A program made the translations under genes and the position numbers. Below, in pieces: positions 8,849 through 16,234 of a DNA stretch of 16,234 nt. The DNA comes from Mycoemilia scoparia (taxonomy: Eukaryota; Kickxellomycota; Kickxellomycetes; Kickxellales; Kickxellaceae), in contig JANBPU010000329.1 of the NCBI GenBank assembly GCA_027575805.1, positions 1 through 16,234 on the forward strand. The letters are read 5' to 3'. The notes below the pieces were generated by a model. The model was not told the origin of the DNA, made no database searches, and saw only the letters and a program-made list of their open reading frames with translations. Every line of letters begins with the position of its first letter. Position 1 is the stretch's first letter.

Positions 8849-9559
8849 TATATGATGGAGTTTTCTTAGCGATAAAACTGAGCATTTCTCGGGATTTATT
8901 TATACAAATGTATATCAAGATATTTAAGCCTTTCAAAGAGACTTTTATTAGTTGAGTAATTGAAGCTTGTTTTGGACAATAAACCAAGGGACAGGTAGCG
9001 TGAGAACAACAAACCAATAAATTAAACTATACTAGCTATAGTTTCTTTGTTGCAATTCCAAGTCCACACACTGATGATTTTACAAAGAGGCCAAAAGATG
9101 TAAACAAAGTACGATTGACCATTTTCAATACATGCTGCTAATCAGCCCACAGCCAGTATCGTCTTCATGGGTCTGTTCGTTAATTGGACTTTTAGTCACA
9201 CAACAATCTCATAGCCACACACATATCATGGTTTCCATTTTTATACAAAAACCAGCCTTTTGTTCCACAAATCTAGACACACTCTCTCCACATTTTACGC
9301 GTCAACGCGCTTTTATCTCCTCCTTAAGGCCCACTTTAATTTTTCTCTTAAACCCACTCACCTGCTGTCGGGGTAGTTTTTGTGTTTGTCATTTATTCAA
9401 CTCAATCTCAATTCCGTCCCAATCCCTGTTTACTTTCTATTTAACTCCCTGTACATATATAAACTAAGCTGCAGCGCACATTTCTAATACTCAACAAGTA
9501 TCTGTATACTATATACAAGACCTAATAGTAGTAATTCAACTGATGGACATAATTTACTA
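8849..9559. other. Intergenic and 5' flank of the Sfi1-like gene
   Basis: An open frame at 9132-9467 (111 codons) is pyrimidine-rich, with no family likeness. The stretch is better read as the pyrimidine-rich 5' flank or leader of the Sfi1-like gene. Confidence 0.45.
9456..9463 (+). promoter_or_regulatory. TATA-like box of the Sfi1-like gene
   Basis: TATATAAA lies about 97 nt upstream of the ATG at 9560, a plausible spacing for a fungal promoter with a leader of about 60-70 nt. Confidence 0.45.
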
Positions 9560-12500
9560 ATGGCTTTTCCGATGCCGTACCAATATAACCCACACAATGT
9601 CGACAGCAATAGGGTATTTTATAGTTTATCCAGCCCCGAGCCAATTCCAAAAAAGACCAAACAAATTATCACCTCCCGGCCAAGTCCAAAACCACAAACA
9701 CCGAGAGCAAGGAAAGTGAAATCGGTAACGATTGTAACGCCTACTACTGCATCTAAAAGGCTTCATCATAATGGCCACCACCACCACCACCAAGAAGAAG
9801 AAACCAGAAGCCAAGCAACAACAACAACGGGAACAACAGCAAATAGACAGCACAAACAGAATAAACCGAAAAATATCGATTCGCAGCCAATAGCCACAAT
9901 ACCAACACCGAAACCTAGACCCAAACCTCATACTAATTCTAATACCAAAGAAGAGCATGACCAATTATCCAAAGTATTCAAAGCCTGGAAACAATTCAAA
10001 GACCGCAAAATACAATTTCGTGAAAAAGTCCACCAGAATTGGTACCGAGCTGTCCTGTTCGACAATGAGCGAATGAAGCGAAACACATTTTACACATGGC
10101 TCGAAAAAATCCAAGATCTAAAAGTCACAAATTACCATGGTCATATAAAAAACCCCAGCCTAAATTATCGGTACATGATGAAATATGCCGAAGATCTTGA
10201 TCGGTTCAAAACCCTGGGTCGCTGCTTTGACATTTGGAAAGGCGAAAAGCTTTCTCAGCGTTCAAAAAAATTGCTCAGCAGCGAGTGGCCGGTTATTAGA
10301 AAGGATTTGTATATGAGAAGCTGGAGAATTCGGTTACGCGAAAAACAAGAACAACAGCATTATCAGCAGAGTTTGGAGTATTTGGCAGGTGTGTTTAGGA
10401 GACAGAGGTATTGGAAATTGTGGCAACAAAGGAATTTACAAAGAAAAAATATAGCTATATATAATGCGTATCGTGATCATGAGCTACTTCAAAAATATTT
10501 GAGCTTATGGAAACAGAAAACAGTACATTCCAATATTGGCAGTGGTGTACCTAATAATGGTAGTAGTAATAATAAAAATAATGGTAGCGGTGTTGATGAG
10601 ATTATCAGAACCAAAAACAAAATCATGCTGAAATCTTTATTTACGAGCTGGCGAAATGTTTCCAAAAACCTCAAGATCGGAGATTTACTTGTCAAGGAGT
10701 TCAGGCTTAGACATTTTAATCATCATTGCATGGTGGTTTGGAAAAACCAGCGGATAGGTCGTGAAGCCAAATACAAAAAACTCGTAAAAACACATTATCA
10801 GATGCCCGTAAAAGCCAAAATATTCAGAAAGTGGAGACACAAAGTCTTTGTCAATTCCAAGCTACGTAAAAAGCAAAGGGAATTACGAGTAATAATTCGT
10901 AACAAGAATATTGACAAGAAATATCAGCTATTTAATGGATGGAGGCGATGTGCATTTGAAGTCAAACTACTCGGTAACAAAGCCCAATCTTCAATTGCCA
11001 CCAAAGATAATTCAATTTTACGAAACTACTTTAAGCGTTGGGCTAAAATTACCGAGTACAGACAAGGCGTAACAAGTATTTCCGGCAGTGTTAGGTCAGC
11101 GAATCTTAAAAAGAATGCCATGAATAGCTGGAAAAATATCTATGAGGGATTGTCTGATCAGAGTTTAACTCAACAATTCAGCCATGCATGTCAGCAAAAG
11201 CGGTTGCAGACACTATTCGATGCTTGGTACCGAATTATAAATTCAACTAATATTCTTAGAATCCAAGCGCAAGAAGCCGAAAAGAAACGCGAACTTAGGT
11301 TAAAGAAGATTACATTCAGCCAACTTAGCCATGTGCTTTTAAAGAGGTGGCACTTGAAGGAGATGCAGTGCTATATAACAAGGAGAGATGCTTTAATGGC
11401 GAGAGATGCAATGCGAAAACTCGTTGTTGCGACCCAAATTCGACAACACTTAAGGTACCAGGACTTTAAACTAAAGAGTCGCGTTTTCCAGGCTTGGTTA
11501 CAATGTATGAAAAATAACCAAATTGTTGGGAATAATGATAACGACGAACTAGATAACGAGAAATCCAAATATTTACAAATGACAACGCAATTTCGAAAAA
11601 GGAAATTTATCAAGAAATGGAGAGAAAGTACCTTATACCATGCACATAATGAACACTGTCAATTGACCAGCGATGTCTATGGTATGGATCTCGTAAAAGA
11701 CATATTCATTGAATGGTTAAATGTGGCCAGAATGAATACTCTGGACATAGAAAGAGCAGATGACTGGTGTGAATCCAATATTATATCGAATGCACTAGTT
11801 CAAATGATGGAAAAGAAATTTGTAATGAAGGCCATGATCGATAATGTAACGCTGTTCCGCAAATACCATATTTGGAAACGATGGTGGAAAGCTTCAAGGA
11901 AAAGTGTAATCAGAGACCGGACAGTTACGCTACAAGCAATGACAATCAATGCAATGACAAACATTGAGTTACACAGGGAAAGATATATCTTCTTGGCTTG
12001 GGCCAAATTTGCACGGAATCAGTCGGAACTTGTAAATCAAACCCAGCTTGCACATGACTTGAGAGTCAGGCAAAATACTTTATCAACATGGTGTCAAAAC
12101 TACCGATACATAAAATCAACAACAAGCAAAGCTGAAATGTTTGAGGAAAATCGAGTAAAGAATATGGTCAAGGTTGCTATCGGTTCTTGGAAATCACGGG
12201 CAGTCAACCTCGAAAAGGCCAATCGAACATCGGTTGTCCTAATAGAAGAAGAGGCCATCGAAAAGGCATTCTCCAGATGGAAAATCAAAAAGAAATACAT
12301 CGAGGCCAAAAAGAAAGAAGCCCAGGAAGTTTACAACAAGAAGATTGTGTTTTCAGCATTCAAGGCATGGTACAATATTTGCCAAACACATACAAAGTAT
12401 ATTGAAATTGCCTATGAAACATACCGATATTCAGTACTCTCAAGAGTTCTTGAAATCTGGATGAAGAAATTATCTGCCGGTATACAAGATGCCAATCTAG

Positions 12501-13609
12501 TCCAAAGATTACGAGAACACCATGGTCAGAAGCTTTTAGAGAAGGCATGGAAATGTATGAAATCGATTGTATCAGAACGGAGATCTGAAAACCAAGTAAT
12601 CGAAAGGGTTCTTCCAATGTTCCAGAAAAGGATGGTAAACAGTTTTATGACCAAGGATACTGATTTTGAATGGGACTATGCGCATCAAACTGCTCTTATC
12701 AAAAGATCTTACCAATTGTGGAGGAGCCAGATGGCCAAGTTTGTCGAATATAGCCAGGCTGCGATTATATTCAATCATAATTGCGAAAGCAAATTTTATA
12801 GGCAATGCTTCGGTTTGTGGAAACTCCAGACAAAGATTGTGGTTGCTAAAAAACGACAAGAGGAAGCCGAGCTGGTGCATGAAATCCAAGTTGGAGAGAT
12901 GTATGTCAATTTCCAGAATGACAAGGATATTCAAACCAAGGCTGACATTTTCACAAAGTGGACATTATTATCGAAATGCATTAGTCTTGAAAAGAATCAG
13001 GATTGGAATTTATTGGCCGATTGTTTCTTTACTTGGAAGAATAAGGCAAACGAATATACTCAACGCCATGGAATAGTAGGCAAAAAACACGTCTTCCAAA
13101 ATTGGAGAAGTCTAGCACAAGATCTAATAGCGGCTACCGACGCAAAATGCGGATCGGCCAACCACAAACATTCCCAATCCCTCAAAAGAACTCACTTTAA
13201 AATTTGGAAAAACAAGAACCGTAAAAAGGTCGCCAACGTCCAGCAAGCAGAATACAAGAGGAAGGCCGATGCGTTTAATCGACGCTGGAAATTACGCGCC
13301 ACATTTGATAAATTTTTGTCCAAGACTCGAAATTACCGAACCCAAATTGCATTAACTAGACGAGATAATGGGCCCATGATGAAACATAGGCTTGAACAAA
13401 TATCCCATGAAATACATCAGCATAACTTGCTGCGAAATAGCGTGTCGCTGTGGAAAGATGCGTTGTGGCAGAAGAATACCTTGGCTAGGTCGCGTCAAAG
13501 ATTTGCGATTACCTGGAATAATGATAATGTCAAGAGAATGTGTCTTTTGAAATGGAAAGATGCATCCCAGAGACCGACGCGCAATGACGACTTTTACTCA
13601 TTTGTATAG
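9560..13609 (+). CDS. SFI1: Sfi1-like centrin-binding repeat protein
   Basis: Single exon of 1349 aa. The ATG at 9560 is the first after an in-frame TAA at 9485. Residues 1-135 are low-complexity (Pro/Lys, poly-His at 73-77, poly-Thr) with SP/TP motifs. From about 136 to the C-terminus run roughly 33-35 helical repeats spaced about 25-45 aa, each centred on a hydrophobic-x-x-Trp motif, e.g. FKAWKQFK, FYTWLEKI, FDIWKGEK, FTSWRNVS, FKRWAKIT, FQAWLQCM, FIEWLNVA, FKAWYNIC, FFTWKNKA, FQNWRSLA and FKIWKNKN. Such repeats bind centrin/Cdc31 along one long helix. Sfi1 forms the half-bridge of the fungal spindle pole body or the centriolar fibre and is needed for duplication. The Trp-repeat plan is diagnostic. 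The repeat count is higher than the roughly 20 known in yeast and human Sfi1. An intron-free ORF of this size contrasts with the intron-rich neighbours. Confidence 0.92.
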   Translation: MAFPMPYQYNPHNVDSNRVFYSLSSPEPIPKKTKQIITSRPSPKPQTPRARKVKSVTIVTPTTASKRLHHNGHHHHHQEEETRSQATTTTGTTANRQHKQNKPKNIDSQPIATIPTPKPRPKPHTNSNTKEEHDQLSKVFKAWKQFKDRKIQFREKVHQNWYRAVLFDNERMKRNTFYTWLEKIQDLKVTNYHGHIKNPSLNYRYMMKYAEDLDRFKTLGRCFDIWKGEKLSQRSKKLLSSEWPVIRKDLYMRSWRIRLREKQEQQHYQQSLEYLAGVFRRQRYWKLWQQRNLQRKNIAIYNAYRDHELLQKYLSLWKQKTVHSNIGSGVPNNGSSNNKNNGSGVDEIIRTKNKIMLKSLFTSWRNVSKNLKIGDLLVKEFRLRHFNHHCMVVWKNQRIGREAKYKKLVKTHYQMPVKAKIFRKWRHKVFVNSKLRKKQRELRVIIRNKNIDKKYQLFNGWRRCAFEVKLLGNKAQSSIATKDNSILRNYFKRWAKITEYRQGVTSISGSVRSANLKKNAMNSWKNIYEGLSDQSLTQQFSHACQQKRLQTLFDAWYRIINSTNILRIQAQEAEKKRELRLKKITFSQLSHVLLKRWHLKEMQCYITRRDALMARDAMRKLVVATQIRQHLRYQDFKLKSRVFQAWLQCMKNNQIVGNNDNDELDNEKSKYLQMTTQFRKRKFIKKWRESTLYHAHNEHCQLTSDVYGMDLVKDIFIEWLNVARMNTLDIERADDWCESNIISNALVQMMEKKFVMKAMIDNVTLFRKYHIWKRWWKASRKSVIRDRTVTLQAMTINAMTNIELHRERYIFLAWAKFARNQSELVNQTQLAHDLRVRQNTLSTWCQNYRYIKSTTSKAEMFEENRVKNMVKVAIGSWKSRAVNLEKANRTSVVLIEEEAIEKAFSRWKIKKKYIEAKKKEAQEVYNKKIVFSAFKAWYNICQTHTKYIEIAYETYRYSVLSRVLEIWMKKLSAGIQDANLVQRLREHHGQKLLEKAWKCMKSIVSERRSENQVIERVLPMFQKRMVNSFMTKDTDFEWDYAHQTALIKRSYQLWRSQMAKFVEYSQAAIIFNHNCESKFYRQCFGLWKLQTKIVVAKKRQEEAELVHEIQVGEMYVNFQNDKDIQTKADIFTKWTLLSKCISLEKNQDWNLLADCFFTWKNKANEYTQRHGIVGKKHVFQNWRSLAQDLIAATDAKCGSANHKHSQSLKRTHFKIWKNKNRKKVANVQQAEYKRKADAFNRRWKLRATFDKFLSKTRNYRTQIALTRRDNGPMMKHRLEQISHEIHQHNLLRNSVSLWKDALWQKNTLARSRQRFAITWNNDNVKRMCLLKWKDASQRPTRNDDFYSFV

Positions 13610-13769
13610 AATTATTTAAAAGCATTTTTATTATTATGATCATATATGGTGCATTTACTTGCTTAATTTTGTTTATTTTATTTTTGAGTAATAATAATAA
13701 TAATAACAACGGGAATTATTTTATAACAAAAGATTTTATATGAATATATTTTTTGGATGTGTTGTTGAT

Positions 13770-14648
13770 CTAACGGCGACGATGTTTATGATGGTCTTTG
13801 TCTCTACTATGTGATCTTTTTCTAGATGGCGACAAGCCTCTTGATTTGGATCTTGGCGGGCTTCTGCTTCGATTATAACTGGAATCGGACTCGCTGGCAC
13901 TGGGACTTTCGCTGTTGCTACCAGACGATTGTGAACTTGAAGCATCTGACTCTGAGCCAGAATAATGACGATGACGATGGTGTTGACCACCTCTGCTTTT
14001 ACTACTACGATGATGGTGACGGTGCTTGATATCCCGATCTCTGGAACCTACTCTACGATGTCTATGTCTTGAGCTTCTGTGTCTAGAGCGGCGATGAGGC
14101 TCTGAATCACTAGACTCAGAAACTGAGCCATCAGTATCACTTGAATCTTCCTCACTACTGGAGCTACTTTTACTTGAGCCAGAAGAATATGATGGAGATC
14201 GTCTTCTCCGTCTACTAATACTTGTTTTTCTGCTGCTTCCACGTCTATGCCTAGACTTCGATTTAGACTTTTCGATTTTACCTTCCTCTTTTTGAGCCAT
14301 CAATTTTGCCCTAATTCTTTCTTTTTCTTGTTCAATTAATGCGTTTCCTAGTTTTCTTTTTTTGTTGACATCAATTTTGATGTGGTTTCGGCATTCATAT
14401 GTAAAATGGCCACCTGGTTCATCATTATCACCAAGCATTAAAACGTTAATAACAACAAAAGTATAAATGTGAATTATAATCTAGTAATAGTAATGATGTT
14501 ATAGCTGCTAGTTACCTCCTCCGCATTTTCGGCAAATTCCTTTACGTGCATGCTCATCTTTCGGGTTAGCTAATCTATCAAAGGCTTCAAGGCCTCGTCC
14601 AATGCTATTATCTTCTCCAGTTGGCGTATATCGATTAATTGGATCCAT
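13770..14648 (-). CDS. CCHC zinc-knuckle protein with RS-rich tail (SREK1IP1/ZCCHC10-like)
   Basis: Two exons on the minus strand, 14648-14516 and 14413-13770, separated by a 102-nt intron (GTAACT donor, CCAG acceptor). Together they give 777 nt, 258 aa. The intron splits a glycine codon inside the zinc knuckle. Splicing restores C39-x2-C42-x4-H47-x4-C52 (CRKCGGGGHFTYECRN), a complete CCHC knuckle, which is strong support for this junction and for the start at 14648. The knuckle followed by a basic stretch resembles SREK1IP1 (P18SRP) and ZCCHC10, nuclear proteins linked to splicing. Residues 55-95 are a charged helix. From about 95 to the end is Arg/Ser/His-rich with SR/RS, acidic Ser clusters and HRHR runs, consistent with a phosphorylated RS domain. 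It is convergent with the Sfi1-like gene, with stops 160 nt apart. An ATG at 14438 lies inside the intron and is not the true start. Confidence 0.85.
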
Positions 14649-14879
14649 ATTTACGTGTGTGTGCGTGTCTATGCTTGTATCAGAATTTTCAATTAGACTT
14701 TTGAGGATATCAGTGGTTACTCAATGATGGAATGGTTATGGGTCAATTTAGTAAAATTATATGATTTTGGGCTTTAGAATTTTTTTTCTCTAACTTTTCA
14801 AATTGGAAGTCTTTATCATAAATGACTAGCTACTTCAGGAAGGCGAAACGCTAAAATAGTCTAGATTTATTTGTAGAGT
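14649..14879. other. 5' flank of the zinc-knuckle gene
   Basis: AT-rich sequence with a short GT-rich run next to the ATG. No gene is seen. Confidence 0.4.
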
Positions 14880-15001
14880 GATATGGATCATAATTTTTGA
14901 AGGGTGAATTTTTGGGACCAGTGATTATAAGGGAATCACAGCCAAATGGATGTCCAGATTTACTAGTAAACTTTCACCCTTCAAAAATAACTACCCATAT
15001 G
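14880..15001 (-). mobile_element. MITE-like element, copy 1
   Basis: A 122-bp element with imperfect terminal inverted repeats of about 28 bp. The left end reads ATATGGATCATAATTTTTG then AAGGGTGAA. The right end, inverted, reads CATATGGGTAGTTATTTTTG then AAGGGTGAA. It is non-coding. It shares the CATATG at 14996-15001 with a second, oppositely oriented copy. The strand given is arbitrary. Confidence 0.7.
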
Positions 15002-15063
15002 GGTAATAATTTTTGAAGGGTGAAAGTTTACTAGTAAATCTGGACATCCATTTGGCTGTGATT
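14934..15063. repeat. 130-bp near-perfect palindrome
   Basis: Two 65-nt arms meet with no spacer at the centre of CATATG (14998/14999). Comparing the arms by eye, only two positions differ (in the TAACTACCC / TTATTACCC part). The palindrome results from the head-to-head junction of the two MITE-like copies. Confidence 0.9.
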
Positions 15064-15121
15064 GCGCCTATATTCATTGGCAGCCACCCAAAGGTACCAT
15101 TTAAAAATTATAACCCATATG
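14996..15121 (+). mobile_element. MITE-like element, copy 2 (inverted relative to copy 1)
   Basis: A 126-bp element bounded by CATATG on both sides. The left terminal repeat is CATATGGGTAATAATTTTTG, and the right one, inverted, is CATATGGGTTATAATTTTTA. About half of its interior (15002-15063) is the reverse complement of copy 1; the rest (15064-15090) differs. A 61-codon ORF starting at 15013 spans the element and its flank and is treated as accidental. Confidence 0.7.
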
Positions 15122-15415
15122 ATAACGAAGATTTATGGTGGAACTTTAACTCCCAAGAGTCTTTTATTACATCAATTTGTTACAAAAAAGTAAACTAGAA
15201 ATATATTACAAATATTCTTTGTTGGTAGCTATAAGATGAATATTTAGCAACATTTATTATATATCATTGAGATAGAGTTTTAATAGTGTCTCATTTACAA
15301 GATTAAATGATCCTTTTAAAAGTTTTAGACTGGAAAGCTCATCCTTTTATTCTAGGGGTTTATTCTGCAATAAAGATATGGCAAAATTTCACTAGTAATA
15401 AAATTTATGTTAAAG
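15122..15415. other. AT-rich intergenic stretch, no gene seen
   Basis: AT-rich sequence between the MITE pair and repeat copy F. Short open frames are present but none resembles a protein family. Confidence 0.4.
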
Positions 15416-15512
15416 AGAGATGGGTCCTCATAATTTGGCACAATCGCCAGGCACTTGCTATGCAACTTCAGATGACACACTTTTGCCTAAGGGCTTGTGT
15501 AATCTGATCATA
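15416..15512 (+). repeat. Dispersed repeat, copy F (right module)
   Basis: This right module runs from GAGATGGGTCCTCATAATTT through GGCACAATCGCCAGGCA, TATGCAACTTC, TTTTGCCTAAGGGCTTGTGT and AATCTGATCA. It lies just 3' of the small secreted protein gene but on the opposite strand to it. Confidence 0.65.
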
Positions 15513-15584
15513 TGTTTAGGTTTTTGATACCCTTTTCAAGTGCCTTGAGAGGCCTTTCCTCACAACTAGCTTAGCATCATTCTA

Positions 15585-15881
15585 CTATGAAAAAAGTGCC
15601 TTATACAGTCTATAATCAAGATATTGGGTAATCTTTTCATAGTTTGGAGTTCCATAGATTTTTACAACACCTTCTCTAAATATGGCCATTGAAGCCTGAA
15701 TCTGTTCAGGCGACAAAGTGTTTCTACGAGGGAGTTCGAGATCACCATAAATTTTGAAAACGGGCTTGAGGATCTTTTCCTGCTCAGGAGTAAGTTTAGG
15801 GAGTTCAACTTTTGAAACCGGAAGAGCTGAGACAAAACCCAAAGCAGCAATGAAAATGGCGGCAAACTTGGTAAGGTGCAT
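15585..15881 (-). CDS. Small secreted protein with an internal LxPEQ/KIYG repeat
   Basis: Intronless, 98 aa. Residues 1-19 form a clear signal peptide: a basic start (MHLTK), a hydrophobic core (FAAIFIAALGFV) and a small-residue cleavage site after SA. The mature protein of about 79 aa has no cysteine and no further membrane segment. It carries two related segments: LTPEQEKILKPVFKIYGD (residues about 30-47) and, from about residue 56, LSPEQIQASMAIF running on to VVKIYG, suggesting two short helical repeats. I recognise no family. A small secreted protein of an interacting fungus, or a cell-surface/extracellular binding protein, are both possible, and no activity is claimed. A diverged MITE-like element sits about 95 nt upstream of the ATG, in the promoter region. 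Confidence 0.75.
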   Translation of the reverse strand: MHLTKFAAIFIAALGFVSALPVSKVELPKLTPEQEKILKPVFKIYGDLELPRRNTLSPEQIQASMAIFREGVVKIYGTPNYEKITQYLDYRLYKALFS

Positions 15882-15973
15882 TGTTGATACTATCGGTGTG
15901 GATATGGTTAAAGAATAAACTATGGTTTACTATAAAGGCTATCTTTCCAAAACTCTGGCTATTTCTTGCTTAA

Positions 15974-16113
15974 ATATTTATCATGATTTTTGAAGGGCCA
16001 ATTTGTACTATTAGACCAGTTTCATCGTTCATATTGGCTAACCTATATTACCATAGATAAATGCATTGCCATACACAATATTGACTTAGCCCTCCAAAAA
16101 CAGCCACCCATAT
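15974..16113 (+). mobile_element. Diverged MITE-like element, copy 3
   Basis: The left inverted repeat TTTTTGAAGGGC (15987-15998) is matched on the right by GCCCTCCAAAAA (16089-16100), 11 of 12 positions. The right flank ACCCATAT matches the end of the copies at 14880-15121, and an internal GACCAGT follows the left end as in copy 1. It is non-coding, about 115-140 bp. Confidence 0.5.
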
Positions 16114-16159
16114 ACAGACAATGATGAGGAGGTGGATGACCTGTGTTGACTTATACGAT

Positions 16160-16206
16160 GTTTGGCCGAAGGCCAAACGAGTAGTGGGATTAGGCCCTTC
16201 TGGGCC
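16160..16206. repeat. Double-hairpin GC-rich element
   Basis: Hairpin 1 is GTTTGGCC-GAA-GGCCAAAC (16160-16178). Hairpin 2 is GGCCC-TTCT-GGGCC (16193-16206). They are joined by a 14-nt linker in otherwise AT-rich DNA. CTAG follows 4 nt later (16211-16214), which recalls a Helitron 3' end, although the next base is C rather than the usual T. Confidence 0.6.
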
Positions 16207-16234
16207 GCATCTAGCTTTATTTTTACTAAACTTA

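Noticed and set aside
9132..9467. 111-codon frame upstream of the Sfi1-like gene
   Set aside because: Pyrimidine-rich leader-like sequence. The amino-acid pattern (Ser/Leu/Phe/Thr) follows the base composition, and no family is recognised.
9626..9964. 112-codon antisense frame rich in Cys and Phe
   Set aside because: Shadow of the low-complexity N-terminus of the Sfi1-like protein (antisense of CAA/CAC/ACA repeats).
13770..14438. 222-aa version of the zinc-knuckle protein starting at 14438
   Set aside because: That ATG is inside the intron. The two-exon model restores an intact CCHC knuckle and starts at 14648.
15013..15198. 61-codon frame across the MITE-like copy 2
   Set aside because: It begins in the inverted repeat and runs into unique flank, with no family likeness; probably accidental.
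1..16234. CRISPR array, prophage, bacterial operon or biosynthetic cluster
   Set aside because: No regularly spaced direct repeats, no phage or polyketide/peptide synthetase genes. The spliced eukaryotic genes and Pol III tRNA signals argue against a prokaryotic source.

Overview
The window reads as nuclear DNA of a fungus. The coding regions are split by short introns (46 to 296 nt) with GTAAGT-type donors and CTAAT-like branch points. The gene set is fungal and eukaryotic: a Rim2-type mitochondrial carrier, mitochondrial uS13, an Sfi1-type centrin-binding protein, a Rho-binding formin-homology (GBD/FH3) protein, a zinc-knuckle/RS protein and a small secreted protein. The base composition is AT-rich, intergenic gaps are long (0.5 to 1.3 kb), and several small non-autonomous repeats are present. 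This suggests a repeat-bearing early-diverging fungus (Mucoromycota or Zoopagomycota grade), but that placement is inference and no species can be named.

Layout. A tRNA-Lys(CUU) lies on the minus strand at 106-178. Just upstream of it, on the same strand, is a probable small spliced gene whose 3' end is visible (about 189-420). After a 1.3 kb gap comes a five-exon Rim2-type carrier (1998-3427, +, 339 aa). Next is a five-exon GBD/FH3 protein (4686-7312, +, 661 aa) with no FH1/FH2 actin-nucleating part. A single-exon mitochondrial uS13 follows (7991-8404, +), then a single-exon Sfi1-like protein (9560-13609, +, 1349 aa). Convergent to it is a two-exon zinc-knuckle/RS protein (14648-13770, -, 258 aa). 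Last is a small secreted protein gene (15881-15585, -, 98 aa).

Between and inside the genes are three kinds of repeat. (1) A dispersed family with a left and a right module: one fuller copy at 1192-1450, left modules at 3755-4010 and 4821-4985, right modules at 7332-7452, 8718-8848 and 15416-15512. All six are in the same orientation, and one sits inside an intron. (2) A small terminal-inverted-repeat (MITE-like) family: two copies fused head to head at 14880-15121, making a 130-bp nearly perfect palindrome, and a diverged third at 15974-16113. (3) A double-hairpin element at the right edge (16160-16206).

The genes are unlinked housekeeping functions: mitochondrial nucleotide import and translation, spindle-pole/centrin structure, Rho signalling, RNA processing and secretion. 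They do not form a cluster or pathway. I see no defence system, phage, CRISPR array or biosynthetic cluster. The most unusual content is the repeat structure.
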